From contig NZ_LMRT01000001.1 of NCBI RefSeq assembly GCF_001426225.1, forward strand, positions 1,014,057 to 1,078,056: 64,000 bases of DNA. Direction: 5' to 3'. The notes under the pieces are model-generated. The model had not been told where the DNA came from. It was given only the letters and a program-made list of their open reading frames with translations, and ran no database searches. This document shows positions 49,494 through 56,696 of this stretch, in pieces. This DNA comes from Allobosea sp. Leaf344 (GTDB lineage Bacteria; Pseudomonadota; Alphaproteobacteria; Rhizobiales; Beijerinckiaceae). Within the stretch, counting starts at the first letter, position 1. Every line of letters begins with the position of its first letter. Both the position numbers and the translations under genes were made by a program.

Positions 49494-49772
49494 ATGCTGG
49501 TAGCTCACAGATTTCTCAAGGCTGCTCCGCGACCGATCCTGCTCGGCGACGACGGGCATTGCGAAGCGCCGCCCTTCCTCGCTCTCGAGGCGCTGCTGGA
49601 CGCGGGCTTCGGCACGGGGGAGGCTCTCGCCATTCTCGGGGCGCAAAGGCACGCCGACGACGCGGCGTCGCGTCAGTTCCAGGCGCGCTGGCAGCCGGTG
49701 GGCGCCGAGGAAGAGTTGGGAGCCCTGCATCGCAGCGAACACGGCGACAGCCGGCGACACGCCGGCTGCTAG
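49494..49772 (+). CDS. Unrecognised 92-aa protein under an EcfG promoter
   Basis: Proposed from promoter, spacing and codon use. ATG 49494 lies 28 nt after an exact EcfG -10 element, with GGATAGG upstream; after the first ten codons the frame has high third-position GC like real genes here. The protein has a short basic start (MLVAHRFLKAAPRP), a central helix-prone segment FLALEALLDAGFGTGEALAIL and a polar, His/Arg-rich C-terminus. I recognise no domain and no signal peptide. An antisense frame (49368-49793) also exists but lacks a promoter. Confidence 0.5.
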   Translation: MLVAHRFLKAAPRPILLGDDGHCEAPPFLALEALLDAGFGTGEALAILGAQRHADDAASRQFQARWQPVGAEEELGALHRSEHGDSRRHAGC

Positions 49773-49804
49773 CCGATTGTCCGGGCGGATCACGGCGCGA
49801 CGGC

Positions 49805-50602
49805 TCAGGCCGCCTTGCGCCCGGCACGCCGGTCGAAGAACAGCGCCTGGCTGATCGCGGCCTTGACCGCCTCCGGCTGGAACGGCTTGGTGATCAGGAA
49901 GGCGGGCTCGGGCCTATCGCCCGTCAGCAGCCGCTCGGGATAGGCGGTGATGAAGATCACCGGCACGTCGATCGAGGACAGGATCTCGTTCACCGCATCG
50001 AGACCCGAGCTGCCATCGGCCAGCTGGATGTCGGCAAGCACCAGGCCCGGCCGCTTGGAGGCGACCAGCGCCACCGCCTCGCGATGGGTGCGGGCGATGC
50101 CGGTGACGGTATGGCCGAGCTCCTGGACCATCGTCTCGATGTCGAGCGCGATGATAGGCTCGTCCTCGATGATCAAAACGTCGGTCGCGACCTGCTCGGC
50201 GATCTCCTGGCCGGCGGCCTGGATCAGCGCCGTGGCTTCCGCGGCCGGGACATCCATGATCGCAGCGACCTCGTCGATCGAGAAGCCCTCGACGGTGCGC
50301 AGCAGGAAGGCCTGGCGCGGGCGCGGGGTCAGGGCCTCGAGATTGCGCTCGGCCGGATTGCGGGAAATTTCGGCGACGGGCGTGCCGGCCGTGTTCAGGC
50401 TGACGGACGACCACATCCGGAGAAAGATGCGATACAGGCCGATGCGCGGCTCCAGCCCGGTGGGGAAGGAGGCCGGGTCGAGAACCAGCGCTTCGAGCAT
50501 GGCCACCACATAGGCATCGCCGCTGGCCTGGGTGCCACTCAACGCCCGGGCGAACCGGCGCAGATACGGCAGATGAGGCGCAATTTCTTTCGCGATCGAC
50601 AT
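49805..50602 (-). CDS. phyR: Anti-anti-sigma response regulator PhyR
   Basis: A 265-aa general stress switch. Residues 1-130 are a sigma-like domain (degenerate sigma2 at 5-65, sigma4 at 85-130) and residues 141-260 a receiver with IIEDEP, phospho-acceptor Asp191 (LVLADIQLADG), ITAYPERLL and TKPF. When phosphorylated, the sigma-like domain captures NepR and frees EcfG. It is divergent from nepR-ecfG in the standard arrangement. I found no EcfG consensus match in its own promoter direction. Confidence 0.96.
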   Translation of the reverse strand: MSIAKEIAPHLPYLRRFARALSGTQASGDAYVVAMLEALVLDPASFPTGLEPRIGLYRIFLRMWSSVSLNTAGTPVAEISRNPAERNLEALTPRPRQAFLLRTVEGFSIDEVAAIMDVPAAEATALIQAAGQEIAEQVATDVLIIEDEPIIALDIETMVQELGHTVTGIARTHREAVALVASKRPGLVLADIQLADGSSGLDAVNEILSSIDVPVIFITAYPERLLTGDRPEPAFLITKPFQPEAVKAAISQALFFDRRAGRKAA

Positions 50603-50680
50603 GCAGAAAATCCCGTTGAAGTCGCGGAAATGAGCACTGACAACCCCCTCAAGACAAGCAATTTATTTTTTGCCGATCAT

Positions 50681-50705
50681 GGAACTTTCCCGGAAACCAG
50701 CCATT
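50681..50705 (+). promoter_or_regulatory. Probable EcfG autoregulatory promoter of nepR-ecfG
   Basis: GGAAC (50681-50685), 16 nt, CATT (50702-50705): one mismatch to GGAAC-N16-CGTT. It lies in the phyR-nepR divergent region, 139 nt upstream of nepR. EcfG autoregulation is common in this family. Confidence 0.6.
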
Positions 50706-50844
50706 GTCTACGCGTGGAAGTGTCGGTTGCGCATGGCGACCGGCTTCCGGCGGACTGGGTGTTTGCGAAGCCCCGACCGCAGTTATTTGAGACTGTGTGC
50801 AGGACCTGCTGGAAAAGCGGGCCTGCTTTGGCGCGAGGGCTGAC

Positions 50845-51060
50845 ATGAGCAAGAGCAATGTGCCGATGGCGAGATCCGGAGGCGAGGGCGGTGACGAGGC
50901 CGAGCTCGTCCTCGACCCCCGCATCCAGGAATCGATCGGACGTTCGCTGAAGGCGCATTACGACGACATCGTCAACACGCCGGTCCCGGACAAGTTTCTG
51001 GTGCTTCTGGCGCAGCTCGAAGCGCAGGAGATGCGGGCCAAGAACGGGAACCTCTCATGA
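50845..51060 (+). CDS. nepR: Anti-sigma factor NepR
   Basis: A 71-aa anti-sigma factor that sequesters EcfG and is titrated by phosphorylated PhyR. The conserved NepR core spans LDPRIQESIGRSLKAHYDD and VNTPVPDKFLVLLAQLE (about residues 24-60), forming the two binding helices; the N-terminus is disordered. ATG 50845 (MSKSNVPMAR) was chosen; an upstream in-frame start adds an unconserved leader. The stop overlaps the ecfG start (ATGA), coupling their translation. Confidence 0.93.
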   Translation: MSKSNVPMARSGGEGGDEAELVLDPRIQESIGRSLKAHYDDIVNTPVPDKFLVLLAQLEAQEMRAKNGNLS

Positions 51061-51617
51061 GCGCGTCTGATTTCAAGGACGGGTTGATCAAGGAGATCCC
51101 GAATTTGCGGGCTTTTGCGGCCTCGCTCTCGGGCTCCATGCAGCTCGCCGACGATCTCGTGCAGGATACGCTGCTGAAGGCCTGGGGCAATTCGGAGAAG
51201 TTCGAGCCCGGTACCAGCCTGCGCGCCTGGCTGTTCACGATCCTGCGCAACACCTATTACTCGCTCTACCGCAAGCGCGGCCGCGAGGTGCAGGACAGCG
51301 AAGGAACCTATGCCGAGCGTCTGGCGACGCATGGCAATCAGGAGAGCCATCTCGACCTCGCCGATTTCCGCAAGGCCCTGGCGAAACTGCCGGAAGAGCA
51401 GCGCGAAGTGCTGATCATGGTCGGCGCGACCGGCCTCTCCTATGAGGAGACGGCGGAAATCTGCGGCGTCGCCATCGGGACCATCAAGAGCCGCGTCAAC
51501 CGGGCGCGGACCAAGCTGGCCGAACTCTTGTCGATTGGCGGGGTCGACGATCTCGGGCCCGATCGAAAGAGCACGGCCGCCATTCAAAGGGGCGGCTCCG
51601 AAATCGTCGGCCTCTGA
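51057..51617 (+). CDS. ecfG: ECF sigma factor EcfG (general stress response)
   Basis: A 186-aa sigma-70 family factor with sigma2 (about residues 15-80, including DDLVQDTLLKAW and SLRAWLFTILRNTYYS) and sigma4 (about 105-165, including LPEEQREVLIMVGATGLSYEE and GTIKSRVNRAR). It directs transcription from GGAAC-N16/17-CGTT promoters, several of which lie within 7 kb. The start overlaps nepR, and the stop overlaps the following kinase-like gene by one base (TGATG). Confidence 0.96.
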   Translation: MSASDFKDGLIKEIPNLRAFAASLSGSMQLADDLVQDTLLKAWGNSEKFEPGTSLRAWLFTILRNTYYSLYRKRGREVQDSEGTYAERLATHGNQESHLDLADFRKALAKLPEEQREVLIMVGATGLSYEETAEICGVAIGTIKSRVNRARTKLAELLSIGGVDDLGPDRKSTAAIQRGGSEIVGL

Positions 51618-53269
51618 TGAGGCTGGCGTCGTTCAGGACTGTCCGCGGCCGGCTTCTGGCACTGCTGATCGGGATCGCTCTCCCGATCGCCTGCCTGACC
51701 GCGATCACGGCGACGACGACGTATCAGACGGTCACCTCCGGGATCGAGACGGCGCATAAGCGCACGGGCGATGATTACGTCATCCGCGCGCGCGTCTGGT
51801 ATCGCGGCATCCTGCGCTCGCTCCTGGCCAGCGGCGCGACCTTGAGCCGGCAGGCGGAAGAGGGCTCCGAGGCCTGCTCCGCCGCGGCGGGGCGCCTGCT
51901 CGAACAGATCCCCGGCTACCGCGCGCTCTATATTCTCGGCGAGGCCCGCATCTGCGCCGCTTCCTCGGATCCGACCGTGCAGGCGCCGCAGCTGGAACAG
52001 GCGATGATCTCGCTGCGGGCGCGGCCTGCCGGAGAGGTCTGGGCCGGGGCGATGCTGACCCAGGCGCGCTATGATTACGTGGCGATGGGCGGGCGCCGCT
52101 ATCTCGCGGTCTATGCCCGCGACGACGATCTCGCCAAGCCGTTCCAGGAAGGGCTGCTGCTGGTCGACCCCGATCTGCTGCAGCAGGTGTTCAATCTCGG
52201 CGAGGCGGAATCCGGGCTGCAATCGGCGCTGGTCAGCCGGCAATCCGGCGTCATCGTCGCGCGCGGCGCGACCGGCAGCGGCACCGACTGGCTGCCGGCG
52301 AAGGATGTCCTGCCGGCGCAGACCGCGCGCTGGGAGGCGGACAGCCGCAGCGGCGAATCCCGCATCTATACCGCGCGGATGATCGCGGAGCCCGATCTCT
52401 ACGTGATCGCCAGCTTCGACACCGCGCTGGCACGCGCGGCGCGGACGCAGTTTCTGGTGCTGCTGCTCGCGCCGCTGCTGACGCTGATCCTGCTCTGCCT
52501 CGTGTATCTGCGCGCCATCGACCGGCATTGCATCCATTGGCTGCGCAATATTGAGGCTGCGGCGCGCGCCCGCACCACGCTCTCGACCGCGCGCGCCGTC
52601 GTGGCGCCGGACATGCCCTATGACATCCGCAGCGTGGCGGAAGCCTTCAACACCATGGTCGACGAGCAGGAGGTGCGCCAGCGCCGGCTGCAGACCGCGC
52701 TCGACGATAATCGGTTCCTGGTCCGCGAGCTGCACCACCGCGTCAAGAACAGCCTGCAGGTCGTGCAGAGCTATATCGGCCTGACCAAGCGCGATTATCG
52801 CGGCGAGGCTCGCATGGCCCTGGCCGATGCGGAATGCCGCGTCCATGTGCTCTCCGCCGCCTATCGCTTCACTTTGGCCGATGGCGAGATGCAGCCGGTG
52901 CGGGTCGAGCTGTTCATCGAGGATGTCGCGACAATGATCGCCAATCTGCTCGATGCGCGGGACAATTGGCTGTCGAGCCTCGTCGATACCGGCGCGGTGC
53001 TCTCCGTCGACCGGATCATCCCGCTCGGATTCCTGATCGTCGACGTGGCGTCGCGCGGCCTCCGCTCGGAGCCGGGCGTCGCGCTGCGGCTCTCGGTCGT
53101 CGATCTCGACCCGGAGACGATCGAGATCACCATCGAGGCGGATCGCGAGGTCGCCCATAGCGCGCCGCCCAAGCTGTTCGCAGGGCTGCTGGCGCAGGTG
53201 GAAGCGGTGCAGAGCCGCGCGCCGCAGGGGCGGCTGCTCGGCGCCTGGCAGGTCCGCCACCGGGTCTGA
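51617..53269 (+). CDS. Degenerate membrane histidine kinase linked to EcfG
   Basis: A 550-aa protein with TM1 (about residues 13-33), a large extracytoplasmic sensor (about 40-275), TM2 (about 278-299), a HAMP-like segment and an HWE/HisKA_2-type H-box RELHHRVKNSLQVV (His373/374). The C-terminal ATP-binding domain is eroded. Where an Asn-containing N-box is expected the sequence reads IVDVASRGLRSE, and where DDGVGLP is expected it reads EADREVAHSAPP. It is coupled to ecfG by TGATG. It may accept or remove phosphate, or act as a scaffold, without ATP-driven autophosphorylation. Confidence 0.85.
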   Translation: MRLASFRTVRGRLLALLIGIALPIACLTAITATTTYQTVTSGIETAHKRTGDDYVIRARVWYRGILRSLLASGATLSRQAEEGSEACSAAAGRLLEQIPGYRALYILGEARICAASSDPTVQAPQLEQAMISLRARPAGEVWAGAMLTQARYDYVAMGGRRYLAVYARDDDLAKPFQEGLLLVDPDLLQQVFNLGEAESGLQSALVSRQSGVIVARGATGSGTDWLPAKDVLPAQTARWEADSRSGESRIYTARMIAEPDLYVIASFDTALARAARTQFLVLLLAPLLTLILLCLVYLRAIDRHCIHWLRNIEAAARARTTLSTARAVVAPDMPYDIRSVAEAFNTMVDEQEVRQRRLQTALDDNRFLVRELHHRVKNSLQVVQSYIGLTKRDYRGEARMALADAECRVHVLSAAYRFTLADGEMQPVRVELFIEDVATMIANLLDARDNWLSSLVDTGAVLSVDRIIPLGFLIVDVASRGLRSEPGVALRLSVVDLDPETIEITIEADREVAHSAPPKLFAGLLAQVEAVQSRAPQGRLLGAWQVRHRV

Positions 53270-53286
53270 CGGTCTCGGGGGTTGTC

Positions 53287-54165
53287 TCAGCCCGGCGCGT
53301 CGACCGTCTCGATGGTGACGCCGACGCTCAATCCGAGGAAGGAGCCGGTCAGCCCGGTGAAGCTGCCCTGGACCGGAGAGGCGTCTTCCGGGATGCGCGC
53401 CACGGCGACCCGCAGCAATTGCCGGTCGGCGACGAGGTCGTTGGTCGGATCGAACTCGACCCAGCCGTCATTGGGGATGAAGACATCGGCCCAGGCATGG
53501 GTCAGCCCGACGCTGGAGACGAGCCCGTTGGCGTCCGGCGAGCGGTCATGGATATAGCCGGTGACGAAGCGCGCGGCGAAGCCCATGCGCCGGGCGAGCT
53601 CGATGAACAGCCAGGCATAGTCGCGGCAGGAGCCCGAGCCCTGGCGGATGGTGTCGGCCGGATGCTGGGTGCCCTCGTCATAGCGCAGCGCATAGGAGAG
53701 CCCACCATAGATCTCATGGGCGAGGTCGCGCAGCAGATGCCCGCTGCCCTGGCCGATGCGGGCGCGGAAATCGGCGAGCCAGCGCTCCAGCACCTGATCG
53801 GGATCGGCCGCCGCCTCGTTCAGATAGGGCTGCAGCACAGCCCGTTCCGCCTCGGAATAGACGACGCCGGTGATTGCCGCGTCGGGCTCGATCTGGGTGC
53901 GCGGCATGGCCGAGCCGAAGCGCTGGACCAGCAATTCGCTGACGATGTCGAGCTTGTCGGCCTTTTCGGTGAAATTCGCGATGGCGACGGAATTGCCATA
54001 GGCATCGTGCATCCAGCGCAGCCGCGCCGCCGGGGTGATGCGCAGCGAAGTGTCGACGACGCGCAGGTCGAAACTGTCGCGCGGGCGCAGCATCAGGCGG
54101 TGGGGGCCGAACTGGACCGGGCCTGCATAGCTGTAGGTGGTGGCGTGGCGGATGCGGAGATACAT
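53287..54165 (-). CDS. Transglutaminase-like cysteine protease family protein
   Basis: A 292-aa protein with an N-terminal bacterial transglutaminase-like region (about residues 3-85) and a transglutaminase core (about 150-240). The catalytic triad is probably Cys in GSGSCRDYAWLFIELARRMG, His in GLTHAWADVF and Asp in EFDPTND. Such proteins hydrolyse or modify peptide bonds; substrates are mostly unknown. ATG 54165 (MYLRIRHATTYS) matches family starts. An exact EcfG promoter lies 108 nt upstream of the ATG, with a terminator hairpin between. Confidence 0.88.
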   Translation of the reverse strand: MYLRIRHATTYSYAGPVQFGPHRLMLRPRDSFDLRVVDTSLRITPAARLRWMHDAYGNSVAIANFTEKADKLDIVSELLVQRFGSAMPRTQIEPDAAITGVVYSEAERAVLQPYLNEAAADPDQVLERWLADFRARIGQGSGHLLRDLAHEIYGGLSYALRYDEGTQHPADTIRQGSGSCRDYAWLFIELARRMGFAARFVTGYIHDRSPDANGLVSSVGLTHAWADVFIPNDGWVEFDPTNDLVADRQLLRVAVARIPEDASPVQGSFTGLTGSFLGLSVGVTIETVDAPG

Positions 54166-54210
54166 GAAACCCTCGGCCGAAAAGCTGCCGCGACCTTCGC
54201 ATCTTTTCCA

Positions 54211-54237
54211 AAAAAACAAGCCGCCCAAAGGCGGCTT
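54211..54237 (-). terminator. Strong intrinsic terminator between the small membrane gene and the transglutaminase gene
   Basis: On the minus strand AAGCCGCC (54237-54230) and GGCGGCTT (54225-54218) form a perfect 8-bp stem with a 4-nt loop, followed by G and a run of six Ts (54216-54211). It ends transcripts of the 54304-54585 gene, but it also lies downstream of the promoter at 54273-54297, in the leader of the transglutaminase transcript. Confidence 0.85.
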
Positions 54238-54272
54238 TGAAGTGGATCGCGCGAGGGGAGCGCTGTCATGAC

Positions 54273-54297
54273 AACGTGGTGTGCGGACGAAAGTTCC
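54273..54297 (-). promoter_or_regulatory. EcfG-type promoter upstream of the transglutaminase gene
   Basis: On the minus strand GGAAC (54297-54293), 16 nt, CGTT (54276-54273), an exact consensus match. The transcript would start near 54266 and meet the terminator hairpin about 30 nt later. Confidence 0.75.
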
Positions 54298-54303
54298 GGC
54301 GCC

Positions 54304-54585
54304 TCAGCGCAGAATCGCGGCGGCGGTGGAGGTCTGGTTCAGAGCCTGCTGCGGGCCGGCGATGGCGCGCTTGGTGGCACCGACGCTGCGCTGGGCCGGA
54401 TCGACGGCGGCGAAGCGGACATCGGTCGGGACCTTCCGCTCGAGCTTGGCCTGCGCCACGGTGGTCGAGCTCTGGTCGGTTGGAATCTGGAGATCGGCGC
54501 CGAAGGTCAGGGCCGCGACCGCGGCGCCCATGACGCCGAAGAAGGCGAGGCCGCGCTTGATCGGGGCAAGGCTGTCGTTCAACAT
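54304..54585 (-). CDS. Small membrane or exported stress protein
   Basis: A 93-aa protein with one N-terminal hydrophobic segment (residues 11-29, RGLAFFGVMGAAVAALTFG), possibly an uncleaved anchor, followed by a polar Gln/Thr/Ala-rich domain. I recognise no family. An exact EcfG promoter lies 54-78 nt upstream and an intrinsic terminator lies 67 nt past the stop, so it is a self-contained stress-induced unit. Confidence 0.75.
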   Translation of the reverse strand: MLNDSLAPIKRGLAFFGVMGAAVAALTFGADLQIPTDQSSTTVAQAKLERKVPTDVRFAAVDPAQRSVGATKRAIAGPQQALNQTSTAAAILR

Positions 54586-54638
54586 CTGTCTCTCCCGGCG
54601 CTCTGGATCGGCCGATATGGCCGGTTTCTGCAGATGTT

Positions 54639-54663
54639 AACGCCGATTCATCCGGTTGGTTCC
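54639..54663 (-). promoter_or_regulatory. EcfG-type promoter of the 93-aa membrane protein gene
   Basis: On the minus strand GGAAC (54663-54659), 16 nt, CGTT (54642-54639), an exact match 53 nt upstream of the ATG at 54585. Confidence 0.85.
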
Positions 54664-54686
54664 GTCCGAGGCGCAGCGCGCGCCGT

Positions 54687-56495
54687 TCACGTCGCCGTGT
54701 CGTTGGCGGCCTTGTGCTGCCTGAACAGCCGCCACAGCGACTTGCCCAGCCGGCGCGAGGTGAGATGGGCGCCGGCGAGGCGCTTCTCCAGCGTGATCTT
54801 GCGCTCGTGGTAATCCTCGAGCCCCGGGCGATGGCCGACGCTGATCAGCGTGGCATGGGCGAGCTCCTGATCGAACAGCCGCAGCAGAGAATCCTGGCTG
54901 TCCTCGTCCAGGGCGGAGGTGGCCTCGTCCATGATGATGATGTCCGGGCGCTGGATCAGCAGGCGCGCGAAGGCCATGCGCTGGCGCTCGCCGCCGGAGA
55001 GGATCTGGTCCCAGCGCTCGGTCTCGTCGAGGCGCTTCGCCATATAGGCCAGCCCGCACCGCTTCAGCGCGGCAACCACAACCTCGTCGGCGACAGGTTT
55101 CTCGGCCTCCGGATAGAGCGCCACCGTGCGCAGCGTGCCGATCGGCAGATAGGGTTTCTGCGGCACGAAGGCGATCGACTTGCCGCGGGGCACGGCGATC
55201 GAGCCCGAGCCCCAGGGCCAGAGCCCCGCCAGCGCCCGGATCAGCGTGCTCTTGCCGGTGCCGCTCTCGCCGACGACGAGCACCTTCTCGCCGAGATTGA
55301 TGACGACCGAGGCGTCGGCGATGACGACGCGGCCATTGCTGTGGGCGACGGAGAGGTTTTCCAGATGGATGGCGCCATCCTCGCTCTCGGTCAGCGCGAT
55401 CTGCGTCTCGCCCTCCATGATGGTGCCGACATCCAGCGCCTCCATCGCCTCCTGCAGCTCGTCGACACGGGCGACGGAGGCGAACCATTCGGCCAGGCGG
55501 ACGAAGTTGTCGACGAACCAGATCAGTGCCGCCTGCACGGCGCTGAACGCCGCGACGACCTGCATCACCGCGCCGAGCGTGACCTCGCCCGACAGATATT
55601 TCGGGGCGATCAGCAGTAGCGGCACGATCGGGAACAGCGCGCCATTGGTGTTGAGGACGAGGGCGACGACGCCCTGCTGGCGGATCACCCCGAACCAGGC
55701 GGAGAGCACGCGGCGGTAATTCTCACGCACAGAGAGCCGCTCATCGGCATCGCCGCGGATCAGCGCGATGCTCTCGGCGTTTTCCCGCAGTCTCGTCATC
55801 TCCGCGCGGAACTGCGCCTCGGCCTCGTTCTTGGCCGAGATCCGGCCGACCAGCGGGCGCCCGGCGAAATAGGCGGCGAAGGAGGCGATGATCGCATAGA
55901 CGATCGCCGCCAGCGCCATATAGCTCGGGATCACCAGTTCGGTGCCGCCGATGGTGAAGCGGGCCGAGCCCGCGACGTGCCAGAGGATGGCGGCGAAGGT
56001 CGCCGCGGTGACGGCGGCGCTGATCAGGCCGATGGCGAATTCCACCAGCGGCTCGACCGAGAGCCTGACATCCTCGGCGATCCGGAATTCCGGCGCGGTC
56101 TGTTCGGTCGCGGTAAACTGCATCCGGTAATAGCGCTGATCGGCGATCCACCAGCCGGCCAGCCGGTCGGTCAGATATTCCCGCCAGCGCGCCTGGAGAA
56201 GCATCCGGCTGACGACCAGGGAGGACAGCGTCAGGGCCGAAGCGACCACCAGCAGCGGCAGCCAGCCGACGGCCGACCAGACCGCGGCGACGTCACGCTT
56301 TTCGAGCGCGTCGAAGAACAGCCGGTTCCAGCCATTGACGGCGACGGCGGTCGCGATCTGCGCTGCGGCGAAGAGCAGCACCGTTCCGGTCAGGAGCCAG
56401 GCCCGCAGCCGGGTCGCGCCGCTCCAGAAGCCCAGAGCGGTCCGGAAAAAACGGCCCATGCGGGAGCGTTTCGCGACAGGAGGATTCGGCGACAT
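54687..56495 (-). CDS. SbmA/BacA-like ABC transporter, fused permease and ATPase (YddA type)
   Basis: A 602-aa protein with an ABC_membrane_2-type membrane domain (about residues 15-330, six helices) and a C-terminal ATPase: Walker A GESGTGKST, signature LSGGERQR and Walker B IIIMDEATSALDE. It belongs to the BacA-related group, which in rhizobia imports peptides and affects very-long-chain fatty acid lipid A. ATG 56495 (MSPNPPVAKR) with AGGAGG upstream is preferred over a start 26 codons earlier. An EcfG promoter with 17-nt spacing lies 49 nt upstream. Confidence 0.9.
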   Translation of the reverse strand: MSPNPPVAKRSRMGRFFRTALGFWSGATRLRAWLLTGTVLLFAAAQIATAVAVNGWNRLFFDALEKRDVAAVWSAVGWLPLLVVASALTLSSLVVSRMLLQARWREYLTDRLAGWWIADQRYYRMQFTATEQTAPEFRIAEDVRLSVEPLVEFAIGLISAAVTAATFAAILWHVAGSARFTIGGTELVIPSYMALAAIVYAIIASFAAYFAGRPLVGRISAKNEAEAQFRAEMTRLRENAESIALIRGDADERLSVRENYRRVLSAWFGVIRQQGVVALVLNTNGALFPIVPLLLIAPKYLSGEVTLGAVMQVVAAFSAVQAALIWFVDNFVRLAEWFASVARVDELQEAMEALDVGTIMEGETQIALTESEDGAIHLENLSVAHSNGRVVIADASVVINLGEKVLVVGESGTGKSTLIRALAGLWPWGSGSIAVPRGKSIAFVPQKPYLPIGTLRTVALYPEAEKPVADEVVVAALKRCGLAYMAKRLDETERWDQILSGGERQRMAFARLLIQRPDIIIMDEATSALDEDSQDSLLRLFDQELAHATLISVGHRPGLEDYHERKITLEKRLAGAHLTSRRLGKSLWRLFRQHKAANDTAT

Positions 56496-56543
56496 GCACG
56501 GGCTTCTCAAGGGGGCAGCGCCGCTCGATCGGGCGCGTTTGAC

Positions 56544-56569
56544 AACGTCTAGACCGGCCTCGGGGTTCC
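56544..56569 (-). promoter_or_regulatory. EcfG-type promoter of the BacA-like transporter
   Basis: On the minus strand GGAAC (56569-56565), 17 nt, CGTT (56547-56544). Spacing 16-17 is accepted for this sigma group. The -10 ends 48 nt upstream of ATG 56495. Confidence 0.75.
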
Positions 56570-56696
56570 GCACGTCAACGGACTGCCGTTACGGAGTCCG
56601 ACCCCACGCGAGAGGGGGAGAAACTTACTTGAGTTATTGAACTGCCGCAGCAATTGCGCAAAGGGTGACGTGACGAGACGGGAGTTCTCATAGACG

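Noticed and set aside
49368..49793. 141-codon minus-strand frame between the DUF992 gene and phyR
   Set aside because: No promoter or ribosome-binding site supports it. The opposite strand has an exact EcfG promoter leading into the 92-aa frame.
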